From assembly GCF_900103525.1 (NCBI RefSeq), contig NZ_FNHN01000002.1, positions 522,204 through 586,203 of the forward strand: a stretch of DNA of 64,000 bases, read 5' to 3'. The DNA comes from Bacillus sp. OK048. Lineage in GTDB: Bacteria; Bacillota; Bacilli; Bacillales; Cytobacillaceae. Position numbers and translations under genes: made by a program. The notes beneath the pieces were generated by a model, which worked only from the letters and a program-made list of their open reading frames with translations, was not told the origin of the DNA and did not search any database. This document shows, one piece after another, positions 18,641 to 28,476 of the stretch; within the stretch, counting starts at the first letter, position 1; each line of letters opens with the position of its first letter.

Positions 18641-19480
18641 TTATTTTACTCTCTTTATACTGTCAAGAATTTGCCCATCTACTCCCCATTTTACTGCTCG
18701 ATAATATGCATCATGATAAAAAGTAAACCAAACGTTTTTATCCTGTGCATATTCACCCCATTTTACCTTTGCGGCGATAGAGTCCATTGGATAATCGTCA
18801 TAGGCCATTACCCATAATGGATTTTTATGAGCATGTGTCGGCATTAAGTCTGCCATATGGAGGGCGATTTCGCCTTCATCCTCAACTATCAAGATCGAAT
18901 GGCCATTGCTGTGACCACCAGTATGGTGCATGCTAATGGCTCCCAAACTCCATTTTTCATCAAAAGTAATCACTTGAGACTCAATCGCTTCCCAATTTTC
19001 TTTCCAATATGTACTTTTCGAACGGATATTTGGATTTCTCATTTCATTCCATTCTATGGTTGAGGTAATAATTTGGGCATTAGGGAAGGTTGATTGATAA
19101 ACTCCATCTTCTAACCTAGTCAGCCCGCCAACATGATCATTGTGTAGATGCGTCATCAAAACATAATCGATATCATCAGGAACCAACCCCAATTGTTGTA
19201 AGGAACCTTCCACGTCAGATTCAGCAGTAACACCAAAATTCCGAAGTTGTTTTTCCGATAATTTCCCTTTACCAAGTCCAGCTTCGATCATAATATTCTT
19301 GCCGTCCATTTGGATTAAGATTGGTTCTGTAGGCAATTCAATTAGATTTTTGTCATTAGGCGGATACTTTTTCGCCCATAATGCTTTAGGAACGACACCA
19401 AACATGGCTCCACCATCTAAATTCGTAACACCACCTGAAAGCCACGTTAGCTGAACTCTGCCAATTTTCAACGTTTCCAT
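18641..19480 (-). CDS. ytnP: Metallo-beta-lactamase-fold hydrolase YtnP (lactonase-like)
   Basis: A 279-aa MBL-fold enzyme closely matching B. subtilis YtnP, a lactonase reported to degrade a Streptomyces signalling compound and hence quorum-quenching. The METLKIG start, [18 protein letters not shown] and the zinc motif [10 protein letters not shown] (about residues 109-118) are clear; further ligands are in TGGHSNGH and LMPTHAH. The YtnP assignment is strong, but the substrate in this organism is inferred. AGGAGGAAGAGG precedes the ATG. Confidence 0.92.
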   Translation of the reverse strand: METLKIGRVQLTWLSGGVTNLDGGAMFGVVPKALWAKKYPPNDKNLIELPTEPILIQMDGKNIMIEAGLGKGKLSEKQLRNFGVTAESDVEGSLQQLGLVPDDIDYVLMTHLHNDHVGGLTRLEDGVYQSTFPNAQIITSTIEWNEMRNPNIRSKSTYWKENWEAIESQVITFDEKWSLGAISMHHTGGHSNGHSILIVEDEGEIALHMADLMPTHAHKNPLWVMAYDDYPMDSIAAKVKWGEYAQDKNVWFTFYHDAYYRAVKWGVDGQILDSIKRVK

Positions 19481-19524
19481 CCTCTTCCTCCTTTGCCCTG
19501 TTAATATATTTTACCATATACAAA

Positions 19525-19551
19525 ATAAGGCAGCCCTAAAAAAGACTGCCT
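19525..19551 (-). terminator. Terminator of trmB
   Basis: On the minus strand AGGCAG and CTGCCT (19551-19546 with 19533-19528) form a stem followed by TATTTTG. Confidence 0.7.
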
Positions 19552-19557
19552 CCCGCA

Positions 19558-20199
19558 TTAGTTTTGATATTTGACTTCACAACGGTAAATACGGTTTCCC
19601 ATTTCAGAGAACTTTTGCTCATATTCTGTCATGATATTTCCTTCATAGTCACTTTTGTGCAAGTCTAGGCTAAGGAAGGTTAATAATAAACCATATTCAG
19701 AAAAACTTTTTAATGAATACTCGAATAAGCCTTGATTATCGGTTTTGAAATGAATTTCACCTTTATCAACCAAGATGTCTTCATACAACTTTAAATAATC
19801 CTTGTACGTTAACCTTCTTTTTTCATGACGAGTCTTTGGCCACGGATCGGAAAAATTCAAATAGACTCGATCGATATCATTTTTTTCAAAGTATTTATTT
19901 AAATCATTGGCATTGACATTGAGCAGTCTTAAATTTGGTAAATCTTCTTCAATTAATCGATCTAAAGCAGCAACGATTACGGAGTCGTAAATCTCGATTC
20001 CCATATAATTAATGTCTGGATGCGCCTTTGCCATTTCGGTAATAAAGCGACCTTTTCCAGTCCCAACTTCGATATGAAGAGGCTGGTCATTATTAAAAAC
20101 TTCATGCCACTTACCCTTATAGTTTTCTGGATTAGCGACAATATATTGCGGATGCGCCTCTATATGTTCCCTTGCCCATGGTTTATTTCTAAGTCTCAT
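19558..20199 (-). CDS. trmB: tRNA (guanine-N7-)-methyltransferase TrmB
   Basis: TrmB (213 aa, identical in length to the B. subtilis protein) makes m7G46 in tRNA using S-adenosylmethionine. The SAM site is [11 protein letters not shown], and the catalytic/recognition region is [19 protein letters not shown]. The start at 20199 (MRLRNKPWA) has GGAG 7 nt upstream; a longer reading that adds 28 residues is not supported. Confidence 0.96.
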   Translation of the reverse strand: MRLRNKPWAREHIEAHPQYIVANPENYKGKWHEVFNNDQPLHIEVGTGKGRFITEMAKAHPDINYMGIEIYDSVIVAALDRLIEEDLPNLRLLNVNANDLNKYFEKNDIDRVYLNFSDPWPKTRHEKRRLTYKDYLKLYEDILVDKGEIHFKTDNQGLFEYSLKSFSEYGLLLTFLSLDLHKSDYEGNIMTEYEQKFSEMGNRIYRCEVKYQN

Positions 20200-20268
20200 T
20201 ATGCCACTCCTAAATCTTATATTGTTTTTATTATTGGTAATAATGGGTGACCCCATTAATGTATAAAC

Positions 20269-20308
20269 AAAAAAAGAATTCACAACCTAACTGTGAATTC
20301 TTTTTTAT
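20269..20308. other. Orphan hairpin between divergent trmB and ytzH
   Basis: AGAATTCACA (20275-20284) pairs with TGTGAATTCT (20292-20301), followed on the plus strand by TTTTTATTTT and preceded by A-rich sequence. It looks like an intrinsic terminator, but no gene ends here: trmB and ytzH both start on either side. It may be a leader attenuator of ytzH. Confidence 0.6.
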
Positions 20309-20332
20309 TTTCACTTGAAAGGGTGTATCAAC

Positions 20333-20611
20333 ATGCCATTAAGTCATCAGGACCAAGTTTCCTTACTAAAAGACATTTTAAATAATCACCAAACCGATTG
20401 CTGTGGATCTGTTTCTGAATGTGAACAATTGGAACGATTAGTGAAATCTCTGATGGTTAACACACAAATTGATCAAAATGTTAAAACCGTTTTGCAAGAG
20501 GTATATGATTACAGCCAATTCGGTGCTCAAACTGCTGATCTGGATGAACACATTCATTCTAATCAAGGAAATTTGTCACAATGGGTGTCTAATATTGATT
20601 CGTTTTCTTAA
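20333..20611 (+). CDS. ytzH: YtzH-like family protein
   Basis: A 92-aa small protein matching B. subtilis YtzH in length and location between trmB and ytmP. It is mostly helical and has a conserved-looking CCGSVSECEQLERL segment with three cysteines. Function unknown. I choose the ATG at 20333, preceded by AAAGGGTG, over an upstream TTG. It converges on ytmP: its stop codon ends at 20611 and that of ytmP begins at 20612. Confidence 0.85.
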   Translation: MPLSHQDQVSLLKDILNNHQTDCCGSVSECEQLERLVKSLMVNTQIDQNVKTVLQEVYDYSQFGAQTADLDEHIHSNQGNLSQWVSNIDSFS

Positions 20612-21385
20612 TTAAAGAAGGTTATCTAAAAAAGTGATCCATGTTTCCATTTCCTGAATTCTATCTTTGTTTTTGTACCATTGGATCGAAGATAGGGTTT
20701 GCAGTGCGACATACCATTTCATTCTTAGTTTTAAGTTTTCTGTCAATGGTTTCCCGTACATGGTTAACCAACTATTCCAGTTATCTTCAGGAATGTACCA
20801 ATAAAGCAGCATGCCAAGGTCAATGGCCGGGTCAGCAATCATTGCACCATCCCAGTCAATTAAATACAACTGGTTGTCTTCTGTAAGCAGCCAGTTGTTA
20901 TGGTTGACATCACCATGACAAACCACTTTTTCTTTACATGTGACATTTGCTGCCTCATTTTGTAAAAAATTCAGCGTTTTCTTTACGGCAGGTAATGATA
21001 ACACTTCTTCATCCAATTCCTCCATTATTGAATGAAAAATCGTATCTGGCTGTAAAGGCTGCTTTTCAAGCCTGCTTAACATCCCTACCATCGGTTCCGA
21101 GCGGTGAATCTTCCGGAGCATCCTGGCAACATGCTCATGGTTCATGTCAGAAGGCTTTAATTCACGTCCAGGCAGCCATTGCTGTGCAGTAATGACATCT
21201 CCGTTTGCCAATCGTCTTGTCCAAACAAGCTTTGGGACGATTCCTTCTGCAGATAATACTGCTAGGAATGGTGAGGAATTGCGTTTTAGAAAAAGTCTTT
21301 GGTCTTCAAAGCAAGCAAAAAAGGCCTCTCCCGTTTTACCCCCCGCAGGGACAATTTCCCATTCTTGTCCTAATATATGTTCCAA
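20612..21385 (-). CDS. ytmP: YtmP, choline/aminoglycoside-kinase-like phosphotransferase
   Basis: A 257-aa APH/choline-kinase fold protein. Brenner-like catalytic loop VVCHGDVNHNNWLL and metal-binding LIDWDGAMIADPAIDLG are intact, so it should be an active small-molecule kinase; the substrate is unknown. Initiation is at TTG with AAGGTGA upstream. It is immediately convergent with ytzH and has no terminator of its own between them. Confidence 0.85.
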   Translation of the reverse strand: MEHILGQEWEIVPAGGKTGEAFFACFEDQRLFLKRNSSPFLAVLSAEGIVPKLVWTRRLANGDVITAQQWLPGRELKPSDMNHEHVARMLRKIHRSEPMVGMLSRLEKQPLQPDTIFHSIMEELDEEVLSLPAVKKTLNFLQNEAANVTCKEKVVCHGDVNHNNWLLTEDNQLYLIDWDGAMIADPAIDLGMLLYWYIPEDNWNSWLTMYGKPLTENLKLRMKWYVALQTLSSIQWYKNKDRIQEMETWITFLDNLL

Positions 21386-21463
21386 AATTGTTCACCTTCA
21401 ATGTATGCCGTTCTCAAATGGGCGAAAACACCCATTTAGTAGTTAAAGTAGAAATATAATATA

Positions 21464-21503
21464 TAAAAATAAAAAAAGCTATTGGACGATAACACACAAT
21501 AGC
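21464..21503 (-). terminator. Terminator of the thpR-ytlR-amyX operon
   Basis: On the minus strand GCTATTG and CAATAGC (21503-21497 with 21484-21478) form a stem followed by TTTTTTTATTTTT. Confidence 0.8.
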
Positions 21504-21559
21504 CATTATACTAAATTTTATCTCCAATTAGCTTTTGTAGTCAAGTAAATCTGAACAAA

Positions 21560-23707
21560 CTATTTTTTTGCCAAAATTGTTAAACAAACGGGTTCCAGCA
21601 CCAGTTCTTTGCTAGAAATAAATTCATTGGAATAAATTCCCGCTTTTTTATCATTGGCGAGCAGCCTCCATTTACCTTCTGGAATTTGAATTGGTTGTTT
21701 ACTCCTTAGCGGATTAATGAGTAAAAGAACCTCTCGAAATTCATTACCTTGGTTCTGAAGACAAAATCCAATCAGTGGATTTTGCAGCGGTAAAATTTGA
21801 ATATGTGCCCTTATTTCTTCCGCTGATTTTAATCGAAAACAAGTTAACTGTTTTCGAATTTGTATCATTCCTTTAATATAGTGAACGTTTTCTATATACT
21901 GGTGCTTTCGATCCCAGTCAAGTTGGTTAATATGATCTGGTGATTTATAGCTATTCCCATCGCCTCGCTTTGTTCGGAAGAATTCCTGTCCGCTGTGAAG
22001 AAATGGAATCCCCTGCGATACTAATACAAGACCCGTAGCAAGCCGGTGATATTTGATATGGAATTGATGATCTAAATCAGGCAGACACGAAACGAGTTTA
22101 TCCCACATCGTGTGATTATCATGGCATTCCACATAATTTACTGATTGTGAGGGGTTAGTGAAAAGACCGCTCTCTTTTTTAACGAATCCAATGCTTCCAG
22201 CAATGGTTTCGATTGCTGCGTCATGGTAATGCTCATTTCCAAGTACATATCCTTTATCATACAAGTAAAAGGTATTCCCTTTTATGCAATCGCGGAATTT
22301 GTCATTAAATTGACCAATATCCGGAAGCTTTGATTGATTGCGAATAATTGCTTTTTTTTCAATTGGAAGTGGAGTGTTTAGATTCCAGCCCTCGCCGATA
22401 ATTAGGGTTCCCTGTTGAATACTGTCACAAGTTTTTCTAACGTCCATCATCGTTTCACTATCTAAAATCCCCATTAAATCGAAACGAAAACCATCTATAT
22501 GATATTCCTCCATCCAAAACCGGATCGAATCGAGGATGAATTTTTTTACCATTTTTCTCTCCGAGGCAATATCATTTCCGACTCCTGTTCCATTTGCTGG
22601 AAAACCAAGCTCATTATGGCGGAAGTAATAACCTGGAACTATTTTTTCAAAGGATGAAGTTTCGCGAATATATAAATGATTATAAACAACATCCATAATC
22701 ACTCTTATTCCTTGGCTATGAATAGAATCAATTAATTGCTTGAGTTCCATGATTCTGGCATAGGGATCGGAAGGGTTTGTTGCATACGAACCCTCCGGAA
22801 CATTGAAGTGAATCGGGTTATACCCCCAGTTGTATTCTTTATGAGGGTCTAATTCATCGACTCCTGCAAAATCATTGAAAGGCAGGAATTCGATATGAGT
22901 AATACCTAGATCCTTTACATAAGAAAGACCAGTGAGTTGTCCGTCTTTACCTTTTGTATTGATCTCACCAGCACCAAGAAAAAGTCCTTTATGTTCCGCG
23001 CCGCTATTTGGATGGATGGTGAAATCCCTGATATGCGTTTCGTAAATGATGGCGTCTACTGGATTCTCACAAGGAGGCAACACCGGTTTCTCCCTGTATG
23101 TTTTCTCTAACTTTACGATTACGCCATGCTCTCCATTTGCAGTAACCGCTACAGCATAAGGATCAACTGATTCTTGCCATTCTTGATTCACTAAAACTAG
23201 AAAAGTATATTGATAAAGTTCTAAATCAGCATTAACAACAGATGACCAAACACCTTTCTCCTCACGTCTCATCTTTATAATTTCGGAAAAGGAATTTTTC
23301 GGCTGCCTTAATTTTAATTTAACTTGCGTTGCGGTTGGAGCCCAGATCTTAAATTGTGTTTGATTGTCCCTACAACTCACGCCTAGATCATTTCCATCAT
23401 AGTAAAACCGTTCATCAAAAATATCTGTTCGAATGACTGCTCCTATTTGAAGATCTGTTTTCCCCCCATGCTCATCTAAAATCCAATAGGGATGGCCAAA
23501 AGAAATTTCTTCCTCCAGCTTACAAATATATTTATTATTATTCTCAATTTGTTGTTTTTGGATAATTTGAATAGCTCTGCTCTTTTGTGATTCGTCTGTA
23601 ATCGAGAAAGTGGAAGACAAGCCTTGATGATAGGAAAGTGGAAGAAGAATCGTAATGATATCTATCTCATCTAAATAGGCTAGGAAATTACGTTCATTGG
23701 AGTTCAT
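21560..23707 (-). CDS. amyX: Type I pullulanase AmyX
   Basis: AmyX (715 aa, B. subtilis 718) hydrolyses alpha-1,6 branches in pullulan, amylopectin and glycogen. No signal peptide is present, so it acts in the cytoplasm. Order of parts: N-terminal extension, CBM48 (about residues 105-200, DNQTQFKIWAPTATQVKL), the pullulanase signature YNWGYNP, then GH13 motifs DVVYNH, GFRFDLMG (nucleophile Asp), GEGW (acid Glu) and VECHDNHT. It is the last gene of an operon with ytlR and thpR. Confidence 0.95.
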   Translation of the reverse strand: MNSNERNFLAYLDEIDIITILLPLSYHQGLSSTFSITDESQKSRAIQIIQKQQIENNNKYICKLEEEISFGHPYWILDEHGGKTDLQIGAVIRTDIFDERFYYDGNDLGVSCRDNQTQFKIWAPTATQVKLKLRQPKNSFSEIIKMRREEKGVWSSVVNADLELYQYTFLVLVNQEWQESVDPYAVAVTANGEHGVIVKLEKTYREKPVLPPCENPVDAIIYETHIRDFTIHPNSGAEHKGLFLGAGEINTKGKDGQLTGLSYVKDLGITHIEFLPFNDFAGVDELDPHKEYNWGYNPIHFNVPEGSYATNPSDPYARIMELKQLIDSIHSQGIRVIMDVVYNHLYIRETSSFEKIVPGYYFRHNELGFPANGTGVGNDIASERKMVKKFILDSIRFWMEEYHIDGFRFDLMGILDSETMMDVRKTCDSIQQGTLIIGEGWNLNTPLPIEKKAIIRNQSKLPDIGQFNDKFRDCIKGNTFYLYDKGYVLGNEHYHDAAIETIAGSIGFVKKESGLFTNPSQSVNYVECHDNHTMWDKLVSCLPDLDHQFHIKYHRLATGLVLVSQGIPFLHSGQEFFRTKRGDGNSYKSPDHINQLDWDRKHQYIENVHYIKGMIQIRKQLTCFRLKSAEEIRAHIQILPLQNPLIGFCLQNQGNEFREVLLLINPLRSKQPIQIPEGKWRLLANDKKAGIYSNEFISSKELVLEPVCLTILAKK

Positions 23708-23744
23708 TCGAATCCCTCTCTTTCAAATCAGTTTCTCTCATACT

Positions 23745-24677
23745 TCACACCCTCGTTAACACCTTAATGGTTTTTGTTTTCACATGAATCTTTAAAGGAG
23801 TAAATCCAATATTTTCACCATCCGCATGGACATATAAGGAGGATGAGGAGTGAATCGCAACTGCTTTGCCTTTAAAGGTTTTCACCTCTTTAAAATGAAC
23901 ATGCTTTCCCCAAAAAACACTGATAAAGACTGCTAATAGCTTTAACCTTGATAAATGATGAACGACTGTAATATCTAAGAGACCATCATCCGGCACTGCC
24001 TCTGGAGCAATCTTCATGCCGCCTCCGTAATAGGCTTGGTTGGAGACAGTTACAAACCATGTTTGTTCAAGTATATGCCTACGCCCATCAATTGATAAAT
24101 CAATTGTGGAGGTTTTATAAGAAAATAGTTTTTTTAATAAAAAATACACATATACCAGTCGGCCTAAAGATAGTTTATTGAGCCAGGCTTTCACTTTGGA
24201 GTGGTTCACTTCATAGGAGATCAACGCATCAAACCCGGCGCCCATATTATTAATGAAAAAATGCTCGGAATCATCTTTCATGGTAATTTTGCCAACATCT
24301 ATTAAAGGAGCTTCTGTTTTCATGAGGCGAAGAATAGCTTCTAACGCTTCTTCTGGATGGGTAGGAATATGAAATCCTCTTGAAAAATCATTTCCAGAAC
24401 CTCCTGGCACGAATCCAAGAGTAATATTGGTATGGTTTATTATTCCATTGACCACTTCGCTGATTGTACCGTCGCCGCCAACAGCAATAATGACTTTATC
24501 CTCATTATTGCTGTTGGCAAATTGTTCTGCTAGTTTGATCACATGCCCATGGTATTCTGAAAAGAAAGCTTTGAAGGGGATCTGATTATTGATTAATTTT
24601 GCTTCAACTCTTTTCCAGATAGTTAAACAGTAGCCATTCCTCGCTTTAGGATTGATAATAAAATAAATTTGTTTCAT
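23745..24677 (-). CDS. ytlR: Diacylglycerol-kinase-family lipid kinase YtlR
   Basis: A 310-aa DAGK_cat family protein with NPKARNG near the N terminus, the nucleotide-binding AVGGDGTISEVVNG and PGGSGNDFSRG, and the C-terminal VHADGE. The family phosphorylates lipids such as diacylglycerol or undecaprenol-like substrates; the substrate of YtlR is not established. It starts 31 bp after thpR ends and is followed closely by amyX, so all three are probably co-transcribed. Confidence 0.88.
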   Translation of the reverse strand: MKQIYFIINPKARNGYCLTIWKRVEAKLINNQIPFKAFFSEYHGHVIKLAEQFANSNNEDKVIIAVGGDGTISEVVNGIINHTNITLGFVPGGSGNDFSRGFHIPTHPEEALEAILRLMKTEAPLIDVGKITMKDDSEHFFINNMGAGFDALISYEVNHSKVKAWLNKLSLGRLVYVYFLLKKLFSYKTSTIDLSIDGRRHILEQTWFVTVSNQAYYGGGMKIAPEAVPDDGLLDITVVHHLSRLKLLAVFISVFWGKHVHFKEVKTFKGKAVAIHSSSSLYVHADGENIGFTPLKIHVKTKTIKVLTRV

Positions 24678-24708
24678 ACAACCAACCTTTAATGTTAATT
24701 TTCTCTTT

Positions 24709-25275
24709 TTATTCCAAGTGGTAACTCGTTTTCACCTCGTACTTTGGTGTTTTATCAAGATGTGTTTGGTATAATACTACCTCATTCACCTTAAATCTAA
24801 GTGGTTCTGGCTGAACCGCGTTCCAACTATCAAGGAGTTCTATATGAAATTGTTGATCTCCTGCCCACTTCCTGGCAAGGGTAATATGAGGTTTAAAAGG
24901 TCTTGTTTCAAGTTGAAATCCAGCTTCCCTGCAAGCCGTAAACACTTTTTTCCTAACTCCATGTAACTCAGTACTAGCCTTTGTATCCACCCAGAAAATC
25001 CGTGGTGAATCTACTTTTCCAAAGGTTCCAAGCTTGTTCATTTCTAAAAAAAATCCCTTTGTATCGCGTAATGCCTCAAGAACATTTTCCACAGCAATAG
25101 AAAGTTTTTCAGAAGGAGCATTGCCTAAAAAAGCTAGTGTAATATGCAAGTCTTGATGATGAACCCAGCGATTAAATGGAAAAAGTTCTTTTAACTGCTC
25201 ACTATTCTTTTTCATCATTAATTTAGTTTCTTCGGGTATTTTTATCGCGAAGAAATAATGTGTTTGCTGATTCAT
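24709..25275 (-). CDS. thpR: RNA 2',3'-cyclic phosphodiesterase ThpR (YtlP)
   Basis: A 188-aa 2H phosphoesterase. The two catalytic H-x-T-L motifs are HITLAFLG (about residue 44) and HITLARKW (about residue 130). Family members open 2',3'-cyclic phosphates at RNA ends; older annotations call it 2'-5' RNA ligase. It is the first gene of the operon with ytlR and amyX. Confidence 0.9.
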   Translation of the reverse strand: MNQQTHYFFAIKIPEETKLMMKKNSEQLKELFPFNRWVHHQDLHITLAFLGNAPSEKLSIAVENVLEALRDTKGFFLEMNKLGTFGKVDSPRIFWVDTKASTELHGVRKKVFTACREAGFQLETRPFKPHITLARKWAGDQQFHIELLDSWNAVQPEPLRFKVNEVVLYQTHLDKTPKYEVKTSYHLE

Positions 25276-25346
25276 AACTTATCATCCACTTTCTTATTTT
25301 AGACTATTTTTTACAACTTGTATGTATGATAAAACTTCGATTCCTT

Positions 25347-25390
25347 TTAAAAAAATGTGCATCAGACTTTTTTCATCTGCTGCACATTTT
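25347..25390 (-). terminator. Terminator of the pepV-dat operon
   Basis: On the minus strand AAAATGTGC-type arms (25382-25390 with 25352-25360) form a stem extended by TCTG/CAGA pairing, followed by a T-run. Confidence 0.75.
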
Positions 25391-25398
25391 ACTATTAC

Positions 25399-26259
25399 TT
25401 ATCTAACTAGGATACCGCATTGTTTCTCAATTTCTTTTTCAAATAGTTTTTGCAGTTTTTTGGTGATTGGACCTGGAGCTCCTTCATTTACCTTATTCCC
25501 GTTTATCTCAATTATTGGCGTTACTTCAGCTGTTGTACTTGATAAGAATACCTCTTCTGCTTCAGCAAGCTCTACTACCGTGAATGTCCGCTCAATAACC
25601 GGGATATTATTTTTTCCACAAAGGTCCAAAATAACATCTTTTGTAATCCCTTTTAGGATTAGGTTATTTGATTCATGTGTGATTACTGTTCCATCTTTTA
25701 CAATAAAGATATTCGAGGAGCTGCCTTCAGTAACATCTTGGCCCCGGTGTTGAATGGCTTCAAAACAACCCTGCTCGCTTGCCTTTTGTTTCGCCATTAG
25801 ATTTGCAAGTAAATTTAAGCTTTTAATATCACAGCGAAGCCAGCGAATATCCTCCGTCAAAATTGTCTTTACTCCTGTTTTCAAGTTGTCGAGCGGTCTA
25901 ACTGCCCGAATGGCATAGGCAATAAGTGTGGGAGGAACATTACCGGCTGGAAAAACATGATTTCGTGGTGCAACCCCTCGAGTGACTTGCATATAAATAT
26001 TGCCTGTTTCAAGATTATTTTTACTAAGAAGTTCTTCTATCATTTCCGTTAATTGCTGCGGGGTATATGGCAACGAAATTCCTATACTTTCAGCGCTTTT
26101 AGCAAATCTAGTTAAATGTTCAGCTGCCGTAAACATTTTACCATTATAAACACGAATTACTTCGTAAACACCATCACCAAACTGATAGCCACGATCTTCG
26201 ACATCTACCTTGGCTTCTGAACGCTCAATAATTTCTCCATTTACTAATGCATATTCCAT
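25399..26259 (-). CDS. dat: D-amino-acid transaminase Dat
   Basis: A 286-aa fold-type IV PLP enzyme that makes D-glutamate from D-alanine and 2-oxoglutarate for cell-wall synthesis. EDRGYQFGDGVYEV, the PLP lysine in RWLRCDIKSLNLL (about residue 145) and GSSSN(I)F are almost identical to thermophilic Bacillus Dat. It is downstream of pepV in the same operon, as in other bacilli. Confidence 0.95.
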   Translation of the reverse strand: MEYALVNGEIIERSEAKVDVEDRGYQFGDGVYEVIRVYNGKMFTAAEHLTRFAKSAESIGISLPYTPQQLTEMIEELLSKNNLETGNIYMQVTRGVAPRNHVFPAGNVPPTLIAYAIRAVRPLDNLKTGVKTILTEDIRWLRCDIKSLNLLANLMAKQKASEQGCFEAIQHRGQDVTEGSSSNIFIVKDGTVITHESNNLILKGITKDVILDLCGKNNIPVIERTFTVVELAEAEEVFLSSTTAEVTPIIEINGNKVNEGAPGPITKKLQKLFEKEIEKQCGILVR

Positions 26260-26281
26260 TCTTCCACTTCCCTTGTTAATT

Positions 26282-27703
26282 TTACTTGGCTAATTCATAA
26301 ATTGCCTGTGCATATATGGCCGTTGCTTTCAATAAATCATCGATATCAATATATTCATCCTTTTGATGCGCAATATCTGGTCTGCCTGGAAACAAAGGAC
26401 CAAATGCCACCCCTGCTTTTAAGGAACGGGCATAGGTTCCTCCGCCAATGGCAATCAATTCAGCCTTTTCACCGGTTTGTTCTTCGTAAACCTTTTTCAA
26501 TGTTTGGATCAAGAATTCATTCTCGTCCACGTGATGTGGCTTTGTATCTTTATATTTTGAAATGACAAAAGCTTCATTCAACAAAAGAGCATCTAGCTTT
26601 TCTTTGGTAGCATCCATATTGTTCGTCACCGGGTATCTGCAGGTCATTCCGATGCTTCCACCCGATTTAGGAGAATAAGAAAGTTTGCCCGGGTTAATCG
26701 TTAACTCACCAGAGATATCATCCGAATATGAAACTCCAAGGTTCACACCTCTCGAATCATTATAAAAATAGGTTGATACGAATTTGAAATAATGGGCAGC
26801 CGAATCGTCTACGTCTAATTTAGAGAGGAATTCTGCTAAAAATAATCCCGCATTTCTCCCATTTTTCGGCTCCATTCCGTGAGCAGATATTCCTTTTACT
26901 ACAAGGATTAACTCTCCGTTTTCAACATATGAGCTATTTTCTATTTCTACTTGCTTCATGAAATCTGTGTAACGTTGGACTACCTCCATTTGATTCGCTT
27001 TAATGTTTAATCGGGCTGTTGCAAAATCCGGAACCATATTGTATCTTTGTCCGGAAGTAAAGCTAAGAACTTCTACATTTGCTGTTCCTGTTCCTGTTTC
27101 TGCACCGGACATTTTCTGGGTCATATCTAAATCAGCGATTCCCTTTTCAGCATTAATAATCGGAAAATCCGCGTCAGGTGCGAAACCTAAGGTTGGCATT
27201 TCCTCTTCTTTAAAATAATGCTCGACACAGCGCCAATCGCTTTCTTCATCGGTACCGATAATCATCCGCACACGCTTATTGATTGGCACCCCCAGCTCTT
27301 TAACAATTTTCATCGCATAATAAGCAGCCATCGTCGGGCCCTTATCATCAATTGCACCACGGGCATATATTTTCCCATCGCGAATTTCAGCAGCAAAAGG
27401 ATCACTAGTCCAGCCATCACCTTCTGGAACAACATCAACATGGCAGAGAATACCGAGCAGCTCCTCTCCTTGACCAAATTCTAAGTGCCCTGCTAAATTT
27501 CCAACATTCTTGGGAATAAATCCATCCTTTTCACCAAGTATCAGCATAAAATCTAACGCTTCTTTCACACCTTTTCCAAGTGGGGCATCAGGAAATGTAT
27601 GTTCTTCATCTAACAGACTCTTAATATGTAATAGGTTCCGTGTGTCTTTTAAAAGTTCAGCTTTTCTCTTTTCAACTTCATCCATCCAATTTATCTTTAT
27701 CAA
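26282..27703 (-). CDS. pepV: Dipeptidase PepV (M20 family)
   Basis: A 473-aa M20 zinc peptidase. Metal-site segments are GILCHVDVVPEGDGW, YARGAIDDKGP, GTDEESDW and AFGPLFPGRPDIAHQKDE; the lid domain lies between. It cleaves dipeptides, including D-Ala-containing ones in some homologues, which fits its pairing with dat. Initiation is at TTG, 7 nt after AAGGAGG. Confidence 0.93.
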   Translation of the reverse strand: MIKINWMDEVEKRKAELLKDTRNLLHIKSLLDEEHTFPDAPLGKGVKEALDFMLILGEKDGFIPKNVGNLAGHLEFGQGEELLGILCHVDVVPEGDGWTSDPFAAEIRDGKIYARGAIDDKGPTMAAYYAMKIVKELGVPINKRVRMIIGTDEESDWRCVEHYFKEEEMPTLGFAPDADFPIINAEKGIADLDMTQKMSGAETGTGTANVEVLSFTSGQRYNMVPDFATARLNIKANQMEVVQRYTDFMKQVEIENSSYVENGELILVVKGISAHGMEPKNGRNAGLFLAEFLSKLDVDDSAAHYFKFVSTYFYNDSRGVNLGVSYSDDISGELTINPGKLSYSPKSGGSIGMTCRYPVTNNMDATKEKLDALLLNEAFVISKYKDTKPHHVDENEFLIQTLKKVYEEQTGEKAELIAIGGGTYARSLKAGVAFGPLFPGRPDIAHQKDEYIDIDDLLKATAIYAQAIYELAK

Positions 27704-28104
27704 TGGTGTGTTCCTCCTTGATTTACACGTTTGCCCAATATCTTATCAATTTTTCTATGAAAAACGAAATGATTTTTCAACTTGTCCCACTGTTAATTTA
27801 CACAAAATTCAATTAATTTGTCATAATCTTAACATTTACACCCATAGACTATAGTAAGAATCACGAAAGGGAGGCGAAAAAACGAAAATTCTTGTAAAGT
27901 TGTTGTGTTTTTTATGTAAATTATTCACTAATGGTGGAAATTTTCAGAAATTGTGGTTACAATAATTGTAAGTCATCTGGGTATCCACTACAACTATCTA
28001 TTTTCTAAAGGAGTTGTCTGCGGAAGAAAATTACATACTAATCAAAGAGGCTGTCGGTAGAGGGATTACGCCATAGGTTTGAAATTAGGATAGGGAGTGG
28101 TTCT
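27704..28104. other. 401-bp divergent intergenic region, pepV/ytzE
   Basis: AT-rich control region. TACAAT near 27960 could be a ytzE -10 box but lacks a good -35. A strong AAAGGAG at about 28008-28014 is followed by a short open stretch ending in TAG near 28075; spacing to any start codon is poor, so I do not call a gene. No hairpin terminator or repeat is seen. Confidence 0.4.
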
Positions 28105-28326
28105 TTGAAACCTTCGACTAACCGGATGTTAAACCGCATCAAATGCATCTACATGTTTATACGTAACAAAGGTACAGTCACGACGCAAGAACTTGTAGAG
28201 GAATTTGGTATCACTCCTCGCACCATTCAACGAGATTTAAATGTTTTAGCCTATAATGACTTGGTTATAAGCCCAAGCCGCGGAAAATGGACAACAACAC
28301 AAAAGAAAGTAAAAATGTCGTCATAA
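28105..28326 (+). CDS. ytzE: DeoR-family small HTH regulator YtzE
   Basis: A 73-aa protein that is essentially only a DeoR winged helix-turn-helix (VTTQELVEEFGITPRTIQRDLNVLAYNDLV), lacking the usual sugar-phosphate sensor domain. It matches B. subtilis YtzE almost residue for residue. It probably binds DNA, but its targets are unknown. Initiation is at TTG with GGGAG 7 nt upstream. A terminator follows. Confidence 0.92.
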   Translation: MKPSTNRMLNRIKCIYMFIRNKGTVTTQELVEEFGITPRTIQRDLNVLAYNDLVISPSRGKWTTTQKKVKMSS

Positions 28327-28344
28327 ATATATAAAAAACACAGC

Positions 28345-28373
28345 AAACTAGTCCTGAGGGCTAGTTTTTTTTT
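28345..28373 (+). terminator. Terminator of ytzE
   Basis: AAACTAGTCC pairs with GGGCTAGTTT over a 3-nt loop, followed by a long T-run. Confidence 0.85.
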
Positions 28374-28476
28374 GAATTTTTTCATTTAAATCCCTACTAC
28401 CCTATGATATATTAGTATAATACTTTAACGCCTAAAAGCGTTTGAGCATAAAAGACTTTTACGAGGGTAGGAAACC

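Noticed and set aside
28000..28080. Short leader peptide upstream of ytzE
   Set aside because: The ribosome-binding site touches the only candidate TTG, and the ~20-codon frame has no further support.
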